The translations under genes and the position numbers were made by a program. Positions 1 to 8,900 of a stretch of DNA of 11,263 bases are shown here, one piece after another (the stretch's first letter is position 1; each line of letters opens with the position of its first letter). The notes under the pieces were generated by a model. The model ran no database searches, was not told where the DNA came from, and worked only from the letters and a program-made list of their open reading frames with translations. Where the stretch lies: the NCBI GenBank assembly GCA_900755865.1, contig CAAEHZ010000469.1:1-11263 (forward strand). Reading direction: 5' to 3'. The DNA is from Lachnospiraceae bacterium (GTDB lineage Bacteria; Bacillota; Clostridia; Lachnospirales; Lachnospiraceae).

Positions 1-227
1 ACTGGCGGAACATACAGAGAATCGAAGCAGTTACAGCAGTAAAGCAGGGGAAAAGAACCTGGAAAAAGCTGCGGATTTATACAAAGGAGGGGGTATACAG
101 AATTAATTTTGCATACCTTACCCATGGAAAAGATGATTTTATAGCGGAGGTTCTGAAAATGGTTGAGAAATATGAAATTATATTTATTCAAATTGATTTT
201 AATAAAAACGATTTGAATAAAGTGTAA
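1..227 (+). CDS. C-terminal fragment of an unidentified protein, possibly PH-like
   Basis: An open frame enters from the left edge (first full codon at base 3) and runs 74 codons to TAA at 225-227. The fragment begins WRNIQRI, has a basic stretch, then KLRIYTKEGVYRINF, and ends with a predicted helix (FIAEVLKMVEKYEI) and a short Asn/Lys-rich tail. A tryptophan-led strand, a 'kl-i-t--g--i' hairpin and a final helix are reminiscent of small bacterial PH-like domains, but this is an impression from the pattern only. It is not in the ORF list because its start lies outside the window. It reads toward the AraC-type regulator 44 bp downstream, with no obvious terminator between, so read-through is possible. 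Function unknown. Confidence 0.5.
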   Translation, partial: WRNIQRIEAVTAVKQGKRTWKKLRIYTKEGVYRINFAYLTHGKDDFIAEVLKMVEKYEIIFIQIDFNKNDLNKV

Positions 228-243
228 AACGAGCTGCTATATT
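213..243 (+). promoter_or_regulatory. Candidate promoter for the AraC-type regulator
   Basis: TTGAAT at 213-218 and TATATT at 238-243 are separated by 19 bp, longer than the ideal 17. The pair straddles the stop codon of the preceding gene. Transcription would begin near 250, giving a leader of about 20 nt before the regulator's ATG. The region is AT-rich, so chance matches are likely. Confidence 0.3.
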
Positions 244-271
244 TTAAAGTGCGCAGCAGTAAGGCGTAGAA

Positions 272-2512
272 ATGGGGATTAGAGTGAAACACGGAATATT
301 CCATAAATACTTAATCAGTTTTGCTTCTTTTTTTATTGTACCATTGGTAGTACTGGCGATATGTCTGCAATTTACAATGTATAATAATCTGAGCAGGGAA
401 ATAGCAACCTACAATAAAAATGTACTGGAAAGATTAGGAGATGAACTGATTGATATTAACGGACGACTGATGGAGGTGGGAAATTACATCAGTTTCCGTA
501 CTCCATCAGTGTCAGAAACGGAAAATCTGGCTGTACAGCTTGATTTAATTGATTTACTCAGAATAAACAGTACTTATGATTCCAAAAAGTATTTAATTTA
601 TAAAGACAATGCGGAGTGTTTTTCCTCTTCGGGTGTATACAACAGGGACTATTTTATTAAAAATGAACTGAGAGTGGATACAGAGCAGGGAGATGCCTTT
701 TTTGAAAAACTGTATACCATAAAAAAGCCGTTCTATATGACAATACAGAAGCAGTACAATTTGAAAAACGGACCAGCTTATCGTCCACAGGTTCTGTTTA
801 TTTATCCGGTGAGGAATTACTCGGGGCTGCAGGATGCCTGGGTAATTGTTGAAATGAAGGATAAAGACCTGAATATGTCGGTTTCGCCCGGAGGATACAA
901 TAACGGAATTACTATTTTAAATAAAGAGGGAGAAATACTTCTGGTTTCCGGAAATCCGGTTTCGGTGGATGAAAAAATGAATAGTCTGATATCTATGGAT
1001 GACGGGATTGTGGAATTGGATGTGGATGGAAAATCAGGAAAAAGGGAACTGGCATATGTTTTATCAAATCCGGATATGATTATATTAAATGAAATAGAAA
1101 TGCCTGATTTGATGTCCGGTCTAAAGGGCAGCAGTCCATTGGTTCTGGGATTTCTGCTGTTTCTGGTTCTGGGATGTATTCTTGCAATTTATGTAGCGTA
1201 CCACTATTACAAACCAATCCGCCAGCTTGCCCAGTATATGAAAAAGGAAGATGAACCGGAGCATGAGAAGAAAAGCTTCGGTAAGGATGAACTGGATTAT
1301 ATCCGGGTACAGTATGATTCCCTGAACAGTATAAAAGAAAAACTGAGCAGGGAAATAGAAAGTCAGTGGCCGCTGGTAGAGGAAAGACTGATTACAGGAT
1401 TATTGTATGGAAATAAACCGGAAATTTCCCAGGAAAATATTATAGATAAAGTTTTTTACAGTAATCAGGAAAATAAAAAGCATTTTGTGTTTTTAGCATC
1501 AGGAAAACCACATCGGGAACAGGAGTTTATTCTAAAATATAAGGAAAATTCAGGAAAAATAAAGGAAATCCTGGAAAGAAATTATGCGGTTTTATGTTCT
1601 TACTTATATCAATATGAAGCAATTGTTATCATAGTCGGAGGAGAAAAGACAGAGGAAGCTGACCAGAAGAAGGTGGAAAATACTGTTATAGAAATTCTGG
1701 GAGGGGAAATGATAACAGGTATCGGAAGTATTTATGATAATTCCGAAGGAATCCATATTTCTTTTCTGGAAGCCCTGACAGAGTTAAAATATCGTCTTCT
1801 GAATCCGAATAAGGAATATAAGAGAGAGGCAGCAGAAGAGGAAGAAACAGGATATATTTCCAGAATCAGCCAGTGCCAGACGGAATGCCTGTTGATATTA
1901 AGTCGTTGTTTTGATAAACCGAATCCGGAGGAGATAGAAAAAACTGTTCAGGAAATTGAACTGAATCTGGAGGAGTTACCGGGACAGGTAGGATTAATGT
2001 GCTGTTATGACCTGATAAGCCGGTTGATGGAGGAAGTAAAAAAGAGAGGCATGAGGCTGGATGAAAAAGAGATTTTTTCATTGACTTCTTTCCGTACAAT
2101 AGAAGAATTTATGAAGAACTTTAAGAAAACCCTGGAGAAGCTATGCGGGGAAATCAGAAAAGCAAAAATGGAAACCCAGACGGTATTGATGAAACAGATA
2201 GAGAGCTATATTGAGGAGAGATATCAGGATTCTTCCTTTAGTCTGGTTGAAATAGCTGACTATTTCGGATATACGCCAAGTCATATGAGTAAGCTGATTT
2301 CCCAGAATATGAATCAGAGTTTCTCGGAAATTCTACAGGAAAAAAGATTAAATTATACAAAAAACTGCCTGATAAATACGAATAAGCCCATTGCGCAGAT
2401 TGCACAGGAGGCTGGGTATACAAATATTTCCAATTTTACCAGACGATTTAAAAGTTCTGAAAATATAACACCGGGACAGTACAGAAATCTGTATTATCAA
2501 AAAGAACAGTAA
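272..2512 (+). CDS. Membrane-anchored AraC-family transcriptional regulator
   Basis: A 746-residue regulator that probably senses an extracellular ligand and controls the downstream sugar genes. Seen in the sequence: a first membrane helix at about residues 13-34, an extracellular sensor region at about 35-288, and a second helix at about 289-310. A HAMP-like juxtamembrane stretch beginning YYKPIRQLAQYM and a coiled segment (to about 365) follow. A long cytoplasmic middle region leads to a C-terminal AraC-type double helix-turn-helix at about 640-742. The first HTH is in SLVEIADYFGYTPSHMSKL and the second in IAQIAQEAGYTNISNFTRRF, followed by the family's usual TPGQYR ending. This layout matches large Firmicute AraC/YesN-like one-component receptors, commonly placed beside CUT1 ABC transporters. 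The ribosome site is weak (AAGGCG region, about 260-265). The ligand is unknown; the target is inferred from position and from the direct repeats downstream. Confidence 0.93.
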   Translation: MGIRVKHGIFHKYLISFASFFIVPLVVLAICLQFTMYNNLSREIATYNKNVLERLGDELIDINGRLMEVGNYISFRTPSVSETENLAVQLDLIDLLRINSTYDSKKYLIYKDNAECFSSSGVYNRDYFIKNELRVDTEQGDAFFEKLYTIKKPFYMTIQKQYNLKNGPAYRPQVLFIYPVRNYSGLQDAWVIVEMKDKDLNMSVSPGGYNNGITILNKEGEILLVSGNPVSVDEKMNSLISMDDGIVELDVDGKSGKRELAYVLSNPDMIILNEIEMPDLMSGLKGSSPLVLGFLLFLVLGCILAIYVAYHYYKPIRQLAQYMKKEDEPEHEKKSFGKDELDYIRVQYDSLNSIKEKLSREIESQWPLVEERLITGLLYGNKPEISQENIIDKVFYSNQENKKHFVFLASGKPHREQEFILKYKENSGKIKEILERNYAVLCSYLYQYEAIVIIVGGEKTEEADQKKVENTVIEILGGEMITGIGSIYDNSEGIHISFLEALTELKYRLLNPNKEYKREAAEEEETGYISRISQCQTECLLILSRCFDKPNPEEIEKTVQEIELNLEELPGQVGLMCCYDLISRLMEEVKKRGMRLDEKEIFSLTSFRTIEEFMKNFKKTLEKLCGEIRKAKMETQTVLMKQIESYIEERYQDSSFSLVEIADYFGYTPSHMSKLISQNMNQSFSEILQEKRLNYTKNCLINTNKPIAQIAQEAGYTNISNFTRRFKSSENITPGQYRNLYYQKEQ

Positions 2513-2546
2513 AAAAGGCATTCCTCAGTCCGGGGAGTGCTTTTTT
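2513..2546 (+). terminator. Rho-independent terminator after the regulator gene
   Basis: A 7-bp stem (GCATTCC at 2518-2524 with GGAGTGC at 2534-2540, one G-U pair) is followed at once by six T residues at 2541-2546. It lies directly after the regulator's stop codon and is preceded by an A-run. It separates the regulator from the transporter operon. Confidence 0.75.
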
Positions 2547-2581
2547 AATTCATAGGAAATTTCGTCCTATGAATTAAAAAA
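2541..2581. repeat. Perfect 17-bp inverted repeat (large hairpin)
   Basis: TTTTTTAATTCATAGGA at 2541-2557 and its exact reverse complement at 2565-2581 enclose a 7-nt loop. The stem can extend outward through GGAG (2534-2537) with CTCC (2584-2587), across a small internal mismatch. That outer part reuses the 3' arm of the terminator just upstream, so the full forms of the two structures cannot coexist. No T-run follows on the + strand. It may be a second (bidirectional) terminator, a transcript-end stabiliser or a regulatory fold. Confidence 0.7.
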
Positions 2582-2610
2582 CGCTCCAAAACATAAAAAG
2601 CATAGTGTTT

Positions 2611-2647
2611 CATGAAAGTATCATTCCGAAACACATGAAAGTATCAT
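2611..2647 (+). promoter_or_regulatory. Two 14-bp direct repeats, probable activator binding sites
   Basis: CATGAAAGTATCAT occurs exactly at 2611-2624 and again at 2634-2647, a 23-bp period (about two helical turns). The pair ends 18 bp upstream of the -35 box of the transporter promoter. AraC-family proteins usually bind as dimers to direct repeats about 21 bp apart, placed upstream of or touching the -35, so the membrane-anchored AraC-type protein encoded just upstream is the natural candidate. GTGTTTC (2605-2611) and GAAACAC (2628-2634) also form an inverted repeat around the first copy. Binding is inferred. Confidence 0.6.
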
Positions 2648-2665
2648 GAAAAAAAGAAGTGAAAA

Positions 2666-2694
2666 TTGACGTTGGCAGGTAAAAATATCATAAT
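2666..2694 (+). promoter_or_regulatory. Promoter of the transporter-hydrolase operon
   Basis: TTGACG at 2666-2671 and CATAAT at 2689-2694 are separated by exactly 17 bp; each matches the sigma-A consensus at five of six positions. Transcription would start near 2701, about 50 nt before the binding-protein ATG. It is the strongest promoter-like pair in this gap. Confidence 0.65.
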
Positions 2695-2711
2695 CGAAGT
2701 GTACAAAGCAA

Positions 2712-2721
2712 TGAGCGCTCA
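2712..2721. promoter_or_regulatory. Perfect palindrome TGAGCGCTCA, possible LacI-type operator
   Basis: TGAGCGCTCA is a perfect 10-bp palindrome with a central CG, located just downstream of the expected transcription start. The same ten bases form the centre of the symmetric lac operator, and LacI-family sites typically have a central CG. Its position would suit a repressor roadblock. No LacI-type gene is in the window, so the binder is unknown. Confidence 0.4.
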
Positions 2722-2753
2722 AACACAATTATAAGAAAGACAGGGGTTAATTT

Positions 2754-4142
2754 ATGAAAACTAAAAAAGGTATTTTGTTACTTAGTACAGCAATGATTAC
2801 AGGTATGCTGGCAGGCTGCGGTGGTCAGAATGTATCTGAAAGCGCAACCGGTTCAAGTACAGCTTCTTCTACGGAGGAAGCACAGAAATCCACAGACACT
2901 ACATCATCCGCGGCTTCTGATGAAAAGATTGTTCTGAAGGTATTGGATAATTATCAGGGTGGTATGGTAGAGAACATGGTTTCTTTATATGAAACGCTTC
3001 ATCCGGAAATTGATATTCAGTATGAATTTGTTCCTTCTGATTCTTACTATTCCAAGTTTACAGCGCTGAATGTGGCAGGGGAACTGCCGGATGTTATTAT
3101 GACAAATGCACAGTTTATTGGCGACCAGGTAAAGAGTGGTCTGCTGATGGATTTGACAGATGAGGTAAACAGCGGCCAGAACTATGAGGAGGATGCGGTA
3201 TGGGGCGACACATTTAATTCTACCTTATTGGATAACTGCCGTGCAACACTGAAAGCAATTGGTACAGAATATGCAGATAAGCTTTATGGCGTTCCTTTTA
3301 CCATGACATCTATCGCGGTTATTTATGACAAGAATGTTTATAAGGAACTGGGGCTGTCTGTTCCGAAAACATGGGATGAATTTGAGAAGAACTGTGAAGC
3401 AATTAAAGCAGCAGGAAAGATTCCCATTTCCATGCAGCAGCAGAATCTGGACTGGTGGCCAAGAATTCTCTGGGACCAGTATTGCCGGGATGAATTAGAT
3501 GCTAATCCCAATGCCTTTGAGGATGGAACCATGACCTTCGCCAGTGAAAGCGTAAAGCAGGGTCTGGAAAAATTCAAGTATATGTATGATAAGGGCTGGT
3601 TCCCGGAGTCCGGTCTGACAGGAAACAGGGAAACCATGCAGCAGCTGTTTGTACAGAAGGAACTGGTACAGGTAATGCTGCAGCCTGACTATCTCAATTA
3701 TCTTACCGAGAATGTGCCGGATGATGTAGAGCTTTCATCCTATCCTCTTCCCGGAGTGGCTGGAAAGCCTGCAAGATGTCTTGGTGGCTCCAGCAGTATC
3801 TGGACAGTTGCAGAAACCAGTCAGCATAAGGAAGAAGCTCTGGAACTTGTTAAATTCCTGACTTCCAAAACAGCGTTCTCAGAGGATTATGCAAAGTTTG
3901 TCAATCCCGGATTAACGAACTTTGAATTAAGCAGCGATAACGAGGCAATGCAGGGATACATTGATGCAGGTGCAAACGGATTTATTCCGGATATTTATGT
4001 ACCGGTCAATATTACAACAGAAATCCAGAACGAATTCAGGACAGACCTGCTGCCGAACTATCTGATGGGTACCTATGATATTGATTATGTGGCAGACCAG
4101 TTAAATGAGCTGTATCAGGAGTCTTATTTATCTGCCCGCTGA
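2754..4142 (+). CDS. Sugar ABC transporter solute-binding lipoprotein
   Basis: A 462-residue extracellular substrate-binding protein of the carbohydrate (CUT1) type, SBP_bac_1-like. It begins with a lipoprotein signal: lysines at 2, 4 and 5, a hydrophobic core, and a lipobox LAGC with the lipidated cysteine at residue 22. A Ser/Thr/Ala/Glu-rich linker to about residue 55 holds the binding lobes away from the membrane. The mature part begins KIVLKVLDNYQGGMVENMV and contains features usual in this family, such as ELPDVIMTNAQ, YGVPFTMTSIAVIYDKNVYKELGL followed by PKTWDEFEKN, and GGSSSIWTVAETS near the C-terminus. AGGGG at 2742-2746 is a suitable ribosome site. It is the first gene of the operon and would give the transporter its specificity. 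The ligand cannot be read from the sequence; the linked hydrolase suggests an oligosaccharide or glycoside. Confidence 0.93.
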   Translation: MKTKKGILLLSTAMITGMLAGCGGQNVSESATGSSTASSTEEAQKSTDTTSSAASDEKIVLKVLDNYQGGMVENMVSLYETLHPEIDIQYEFVPSDSYYSKFTALNVAGELPDVIMTNAQFIGDQVKSGLLMDLTDEVNSGQNYEEDAVWGDTFNSTLLDNCRATLKAIGTEYADKLYGVPFTMTSIAVIYDKNVYKELGLSVPKTWDEFEKNCEAIKAAGKIPISMQQQNLDWWPRILWDQYCRDELDANPNAFEDGTMTFASESVKQGLEKFKYMYDKGWFPESGLTGNRETMQQLFVQKELVQVMLQPDYLNYLTENVPDDVELSSYPLPGVAGKPARCLGGSSSIWTVAETSQHKEEALELVKFLTSKTAFSEDYAKFVNPGLTNFELSSDNEAMQGYIDAGANGFIPDIYVPVNITTEIQNEFRTDLLPNYLMGTYDIDYVADQLNELYQESYLSAR

Positions 4143-4172
4143 TAAAAAGGATAAAGTAACAGTTTAAATGCA

Positions 4173-4205
4173 AGGCGCTGGAACCGGGAAAGAGTTCCGG
4201 CGCCT
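4173..4205 (+). repeat. Strong stem-loop between binding-protein and permease genes
   Basis: AGGCGCTGGAAC (4173-4184) pairs with GTTCCGGCGCCT (4194-4205) as a 12-bp, mostly G-C stem with one G-U pair and a 9-nt loop. No T-run follows, so it is not a clear terminator. Such hairpins after binding-protein genes often protect the upstream mRNA or cause partial termination, keeping the binding protein in excess of the permeases. Confidence 0.7.
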
Positions 4206-4237
4206 GTATTAAAAACAGGTGAAAGAGAGGAACTGTT

Positions 4238-5137
4238 ATGAAGAAGAAAATGTCGAGAAGCAGCAGACAGGAAATGGTAACGGCATTCATCCTGATTGCT
4301 CCGACGATTATTTCATTCATCATATTTTTATATATACCCTTTGTAAATGCAATACAAACCAGTTTTTTCAAGTATAACGGTCTGGGACCGATGACAGATT
4401 TTGTGGGCTGGAAAAATTATATCAAAGTATTGCAGGATCCGAAATTTACCCGTTCCCTTGTGAATACAGTATATCTGATTCTTACCAGCTTTCTGGCAAT
4501 ACCGATTGGCTTTATTTTTGCTTATATTCTGCATGTGGGGGTTCCCGGGAAAAAGCTGTTTAATACAGGCTTGTTTATTCCTTATCTGATATCCATGGTA
4601 GTAGTGGGCTGTATCTGGAGAATTATTTATGACCCTACAATCGGACCCTTAAATCAGATTATGAAAATGGTGGGACTTGGAGATTATGCCAAGGCGTGGC
4701 TGAGCAGACCGGATACAGCTCTTGGAGCAATTTCCGTTACCTGGATTTGGCGTTCATTTCCTTTCAATATGCTGATTTTATATGCCAATATTTCAAAAAT
4801 GCCGGAGGATTTTCTGGAGGCGGCAGAAATTGACGGTGCAAATGCTTTCCAGAAAATCGTATATATTATTCTACCCTATTTAAAGCCTACCTTTGGGGTT
4901 TTAGCCATGCTTACAGTTACTAATGGTCTGAGATTGTTTGACCTTATCTGGGTTATGACGCAGGGGGGACCGGGAGGGGCTTCCGATGTAATGACTTCTT
5001 ATATTTATACAAAGGCATTTACCAACCGGGATTTTGGTAAAGGTACTGCCGCTTCTGTTATTTTAATGATAATTATGATTATGATAATGGTAGTAAAGAC
5101 AGGAATTCAGAAAACGATGGAGAGGAGAAGGGCATGA
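4238..5137 (+). CDS. Sugar ABC transporter permease, MalF/UgpA-type
   Basis: A 299-residue inner permease subunit of a CUT1 carbohydrate importer. Hydrophobic segments fall at about residues 13-36, 75-98, 110-130, 162-182, 207-228 and 268-287, giving the usual six helices. The conserved cytoplasmic EAA loop, which docks the ATPase, is at residues 194-217 (EAAEIDGANAFQKI through LPYLKP). The family's TQGGPGGAS motif follows at 241-249. A GAGAGG ribosome site (about 4224-4229) precedes the ATG. The final ATGA overlaps the next permease's start, so the two are translationally coupled and presumably form a heterodimer. The missing ATPase implies a shared one elsewhere. Confidence 0.95.
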   Translation: MKKKMSRSSRQEMVTAFILIAPTIISFIIFLYIPFVNAIQTSFFKYNGLGPMTDFVGWKNYIKVLQDPKFTRSLVNTVYLILTSFLAIPIGFIFAYILHVGVPGKKLFNTGLFIPYLISMVVVGCIWRIIYDPTIGPLNQIMKMVGLGDYAKAWLSRPDTALGAISVTWIWRSFPFNMLILYANISKMPEDFLEAAEIDGANAFQKIVYIILPYLKPTFGVLAMLTVTNGLRLFDLIWVMTQGGPGGASDVMTSYIYTKAFTNRDFGKGTAASVILMIIMIMIMVVKTGIQKTMERRRA

Positions 5138-5964
5138 AAAAGAGAACAATTATAAAATGGCTTCTGTTTCTGTTTATGTTGATAGCTTTTTTGATTTCCG
5201 AGTATCCTCTGGTCTGGGTGGTTCTGCAGTCTTTAAAAACAGAAACAGAGTTTCTGGAAAGCATATGGACACTGCCATCCTCACTGAATTTTGATAATTA
5301 TGCGATTGCATGGAATAAGGCAGGAATGTCAAGATATTTTATGAACAGTGTGGTTGTAACGATTGCTACGACAGTTGTAAATCTGGTGCTGGTAACTTCC
5401 GCGGGATATGCTTTTGCGAAATTGAAATTTAAGGGAAAAGAATTTTTTTACTATATGATTATTTTTAACTTACTGATTCCCACTGCAATCATTCTTCTGC
5501 CTATGTTTACACTTATTAATAAAATACATCTGGTAAATACATTACCGGCATTGATTTTCCCGTATTTTCAGGGATTTGCTCCCATGGGACTGATTATCTG
5601 CCGGAACTATTTTGCAGATTTGCCGGATGAGCTTATGGAAGCAGGAAAGCTGGATGGATGCGGAAATATGGGAGTATTTCTGAAAATTATGCTTCCGCTG
5701 TCCAGACCTATTGTGGCAACCATGACAATATTATCTGCCATGCAGGTATGGAATGAATACTTGTGGGCTTTGACATCCATTACGGATGAAAGTAAATATA
5801 CGTTGTCCGTGGGAATTGCAATTTTTAATAAAAAGACGGAAACAGTCGGGTATACTCCGGTATTTGCTGCACTTTCCATCAGTGCGCTGGTGATTGTGGC
5901 AGTATACCTGTGTATGCAGAAACAGTTTGTGAAATCAATTGCGGCAGGAGCTGTCAAAGGATAA
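5134..5964 (+). CDS. Sugar ABC transporter permease, MalG/UgpE-type
   Basis: The 276-residue partner permease. It starts inside the stop of the preceding gene (ATGA overlap), with GGAGAGGAG about 6 nt upstream acting as ribosome site. An N-terminal helix at about residues 8-31 is followed by a periplasmic-type segment (TLPSSLNFDNYAIAW) typical of MalG/UgpE proteins, then further hydrophobic segments to residue 261. The EAA loop is at residues 169-192 (EAGKLDGCGNMGVFLKI through LPLSRP), the surface expected to contact the nucleotide-binding subunit. Length and layout are normal for the family and nothing appears truncated. With the binding protein and the first permease it forms an importer lacking only its ATPase. 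Confidence 0.95.
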   Translation: MKKRTIIKWLLFLFMLIAFLISEYPLVWVVLQSLKTETEFLESIWTLPSSLNFDNYAIAWNKAGMSRYFMNSVVVTIATTVVNLVLVTSAGYAFAKLKFKGKEFFYYMIIFNLLIPTAIILLPMFTLINKIHLVNTLPALIFPYFQGFAPMGLIICRNYFADLPDELMEAGKLDGCGNMGVFLKIMLPLSRPIVATMTILSAMQVWNEYLWALTSITDESKYTLSVGIAIFNKKTETVGYTPVFAALSISALVIVAVYLCMQKQFVKSIAAGAVKG

Positions 5965-5984
5965 AAGAGAGCACGCGCAGAAAT

Positions 5985-5989
5985 GAGGG
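5985..5989 (+). promoter_or_regulatory. Ribosome-binding site that decides the hydrolase start
   Basis: GAGGG at 5985-5989 lies 5 nt before the ATG at 5995. It also overlaps an earlier in-frame ATG at 5983, which has only a weaker purine stretch upstream. The later ATG (starting MNKTDD) is therefore preferred, giving 1,113 rather than 1,117 residues. Confidence 0.55.
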
Positions 5990-5994
5990 TTAGA

Positions 5995-8900
5995 ATGAAT
6001 AAAACAGATGATTTTCTCAATCCCGGAAAGGAATACAGTGTTCTCGCATTCTGGTTTTTAAGCGGAACGCTGGAAGATAAGGAATTAAAGAGGCAGATTT
6101 CGGAAATGACGGAAAAGGGTGTGTATGGAGGTTTTATGCACCCGCGAGCGTATCTGAAAACGCAATATCTGGAGGAGGAATGGTGGAAGGCTATCAGTGC
6201 CTGTCTGGAGGAAGCAGAGGAAAAGGGTTTTTATCCATGGCTGTATGATGAATATGCCTGGCCCAGTGGAACAGCCGGGAGTACCTTTGAATATGGATAT
6301 CAGAAGCCTTCCAGAGTTCTGGCGCAGGGAGAAGCCAATATGGCAAAGGGGCTTTACTGCCGGATGAATGATGAAAAGCCGATTTGTGATAAGGACTGTC
6401 TGCTGAGCAGGGTTGAAAAGGACGGAAATGTTTATAAATTTTATTATCATGTGCTGGAAAAAGCAGTTGATTATATGAATCCGGATACCATAAGGGAATT
6501 TATAGAGATTACCCATGAGGCTTACAGAGCGAGATATGCGTCCTTCTTTGGAACGAGAGTTCCGGGAATCTTTTTTGATGAAATATTTATGGCGGGAAAT
6601 CCTTTTCCCTGGACGGACGAGCTTGCCCGGCGGTTTCAGGAGAAATACGGATATGATATTTTAGAGCAGCTTCCCTCTCTTGTAACGGGTATGAGTGATT
6701 TGGATAAACAGGTCAGAAGAGATTATTATGAGCTTATCGGTATTTTATATGAAAAAGCTTTTTTTGAGCAGATTTCCAGGTGGTGTGGAAAAAATAAACT
6801 GAAATTAATCGGTCACACGGAAGAATTTTTGTGGGAACAGGCAAAGCGGCAGGGAAATTATTTCAGGACAATGCGTCATTTAATGATTCCCGGTTCAGAC
6901 TGTCATGATTACCGTTATCAGTTTCCCCGGAAAATTACTTTAACGGAGCCGAAATACGCGGTATCAGTGGCAAGAGCGTACGGAAAAGAACGGGCAATGT
7001 CTGAAGCATTAGGCGGAGCCGGCTGGAACTGTACCCTTCAGGAAATGAAAAAGGGAATCAATACACTGGCGGCAATGGGTATTAACCTGTTCATTCTTCA
7101 TGGATTTTATTATGAATGTGAGCATCAGGGTTCCCAGTCAGACTGGCCTACCAGCTTTTTCTACCAGAATCCCTACTGGCGGCACTTTAAAATATTTTCT
7201 GATTATATCAGACGTATCAGCTTTATAAACAGCCAGGGGCGGGCTGTGGTTCATTGTGGCATTTATTATCCTGTCCGGGAGATGTCAGAATACATGGTAA
7301 ACGGTGAAGAAACAGTAGAAGGCATGAAATTGAATGATGCGTTTCATGGGGTGATGAACAGTCTGCTGGAGCATCAGACGGATGTGGATATGATAGACAG
7401 GGATTGCCTGTTAAACAGTACTTTCCGTGGAGAAAAGCTTTGTGTGGGAACTCAGGAATTTGAGCTTTTGTTATTTCCGTCCTGTATGGATTCAGATGAT
7501 GAACTTGTGGATAAAATATCTGACTGGAAACAGGCAGGTGGAAAAGTTCTTGTTTATGATATGGATTCTTCAAAGAAGGACATCTGGAAAAGTGTCAAAA
7601 GGGAGCTGAAGCCTTATCTTGAAATATTGCAGGGAAACGGGGAAGAAATTTACACAAATCACAGGACAGATGGAGAAAATCACTTTTTCTTTGTATGCAA
7701 CAGCTCCGGAGAAGGCAGGGAGCTGACTCTTGGAATTTCAAAGGAGTTATGCAACAGCCCGCAGAAAATATCTTTGCTGGAGCCTGAAAGTGGAAATAGC
7801 TTTAAGGTAGCTGTTGAATCGGAAGAGGAGTTCTGGAAATTCAATATCTATCTGGAATCCGCAGAGGCGGTGATTATCTCGTTGTCAGAACCCGTGGAAG
7901 CGGCAGCATACAGAAAGGACAGAAGCCAGCTGACCTGTAAGGGGGAATACTGGATTGCAGGAAAATGGGAATTTATGCCTGTTCCGGAGGAAACAGACCG
8001 GGAAGCTGAGAGTGTCTGTCTGGAAATTCCTTTGGTGGAAGCTTCTTCCGAACTCAGGGATGGCAGCCAGACCCAGTGGCTGAGATGGGAAAAGAAGGAA
8101 CAGCTTCCGGTAAGCCTGTGGGAGGCTTCCTGGATAACCAGACGTCCGAGCTGGAACGACCAGTTATCCGCCGGAAAATTATACTTTATAAAGGATGTGG
8201 AAGCAGCAGGAGAAATAGAAAATGCCACACTTTGTATTGCAGCGGTGGAAGATTGGAGTCTTTATGTAAATGGAAGTCTGGCAGCAGAGGGAAATGGCTG
8301 GAAGGAACCGATGGTGGTTTCTGTTGAAAAGTGGTTAAAGGAAGGAAAGAACAGGCTGGCAGTCTGTGTAAGGAATCCGCATCCTATGGATGCAGTCAAC
8401 ATTTGTTCTGCGGAAACATTGCCTCCTGACCGCCTGATTTCTCTTTTGCTCCAGGGTATAATACGGACGAAAGCGGGAGAACAGCAGATTATAAGTGACC
8501 ATACATGGATTACCTCGGATTTAGCCGGAGAAGACTGGTTTTTACCGGAAAAAGAATATTTCAGGGAGGAATTTGATGTTCAGGATATCCGCAATTTCAA
8601 CCATCAGTCCGTAGGACATGGTTGGGTGGAGGCATGGGAGAGAGGAAAGCCGCCTCTGCTTCCCTGGGGACAGATTCCCTATATGGGGCAGCTTCCGAAA
8701 TATCCGGTGAAAATGTATTATAGTGTCAACATTCCCAAAGGAGCCACAAAAATAAAAAGGCTGCTGTTGAATGAAACGGCAGAGTATTTTGTAGATGGAA
8801 AAGAGCTTCAGTGGGAAGGGATGTGGGCAAAGCTTCCGGATGTGGAAAAGAAGCATGTTCTGCATATCAGGGTCGATGCGCAGGCGCCGGAGGATGGATT

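Noticed and set aside
1866..2099. Long open frames on the - strand inside the regulator, and similar ones inside the transporter and hydrolase genes
   Set aside because: All are opposite confidently identified coding sequence, lack ribosome sites and have no recognisable family features.
369..2190. A GGDEF or histidine-kinase domain in the middle of the regulator
   Set aside because: No GGDEF, H-box or ATP-binding motifs are visible in the translation; only the AraC-type output domain is clear.
2541..2581. The perfect inverted repeat as the end of an insertion sequence or MITE
   Set aside because: Only one copy is seen, with no target-site duplication, transposase or matching distant end.
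2611..2647. Direct repeats as a small CRISPR array
   Set aside because: Only two 14-bp units separated by 9 bp, which is too short for CRISPR repeats or spacers, and no cas genes are present.
5065..5093. AT-rich ATAATTATGATTATG-like repeats resembling a microsatellite
   Set aside because: It lies in frame inside the last membrane helix of the first permease and simply encodes alternating Ile and Met residues.
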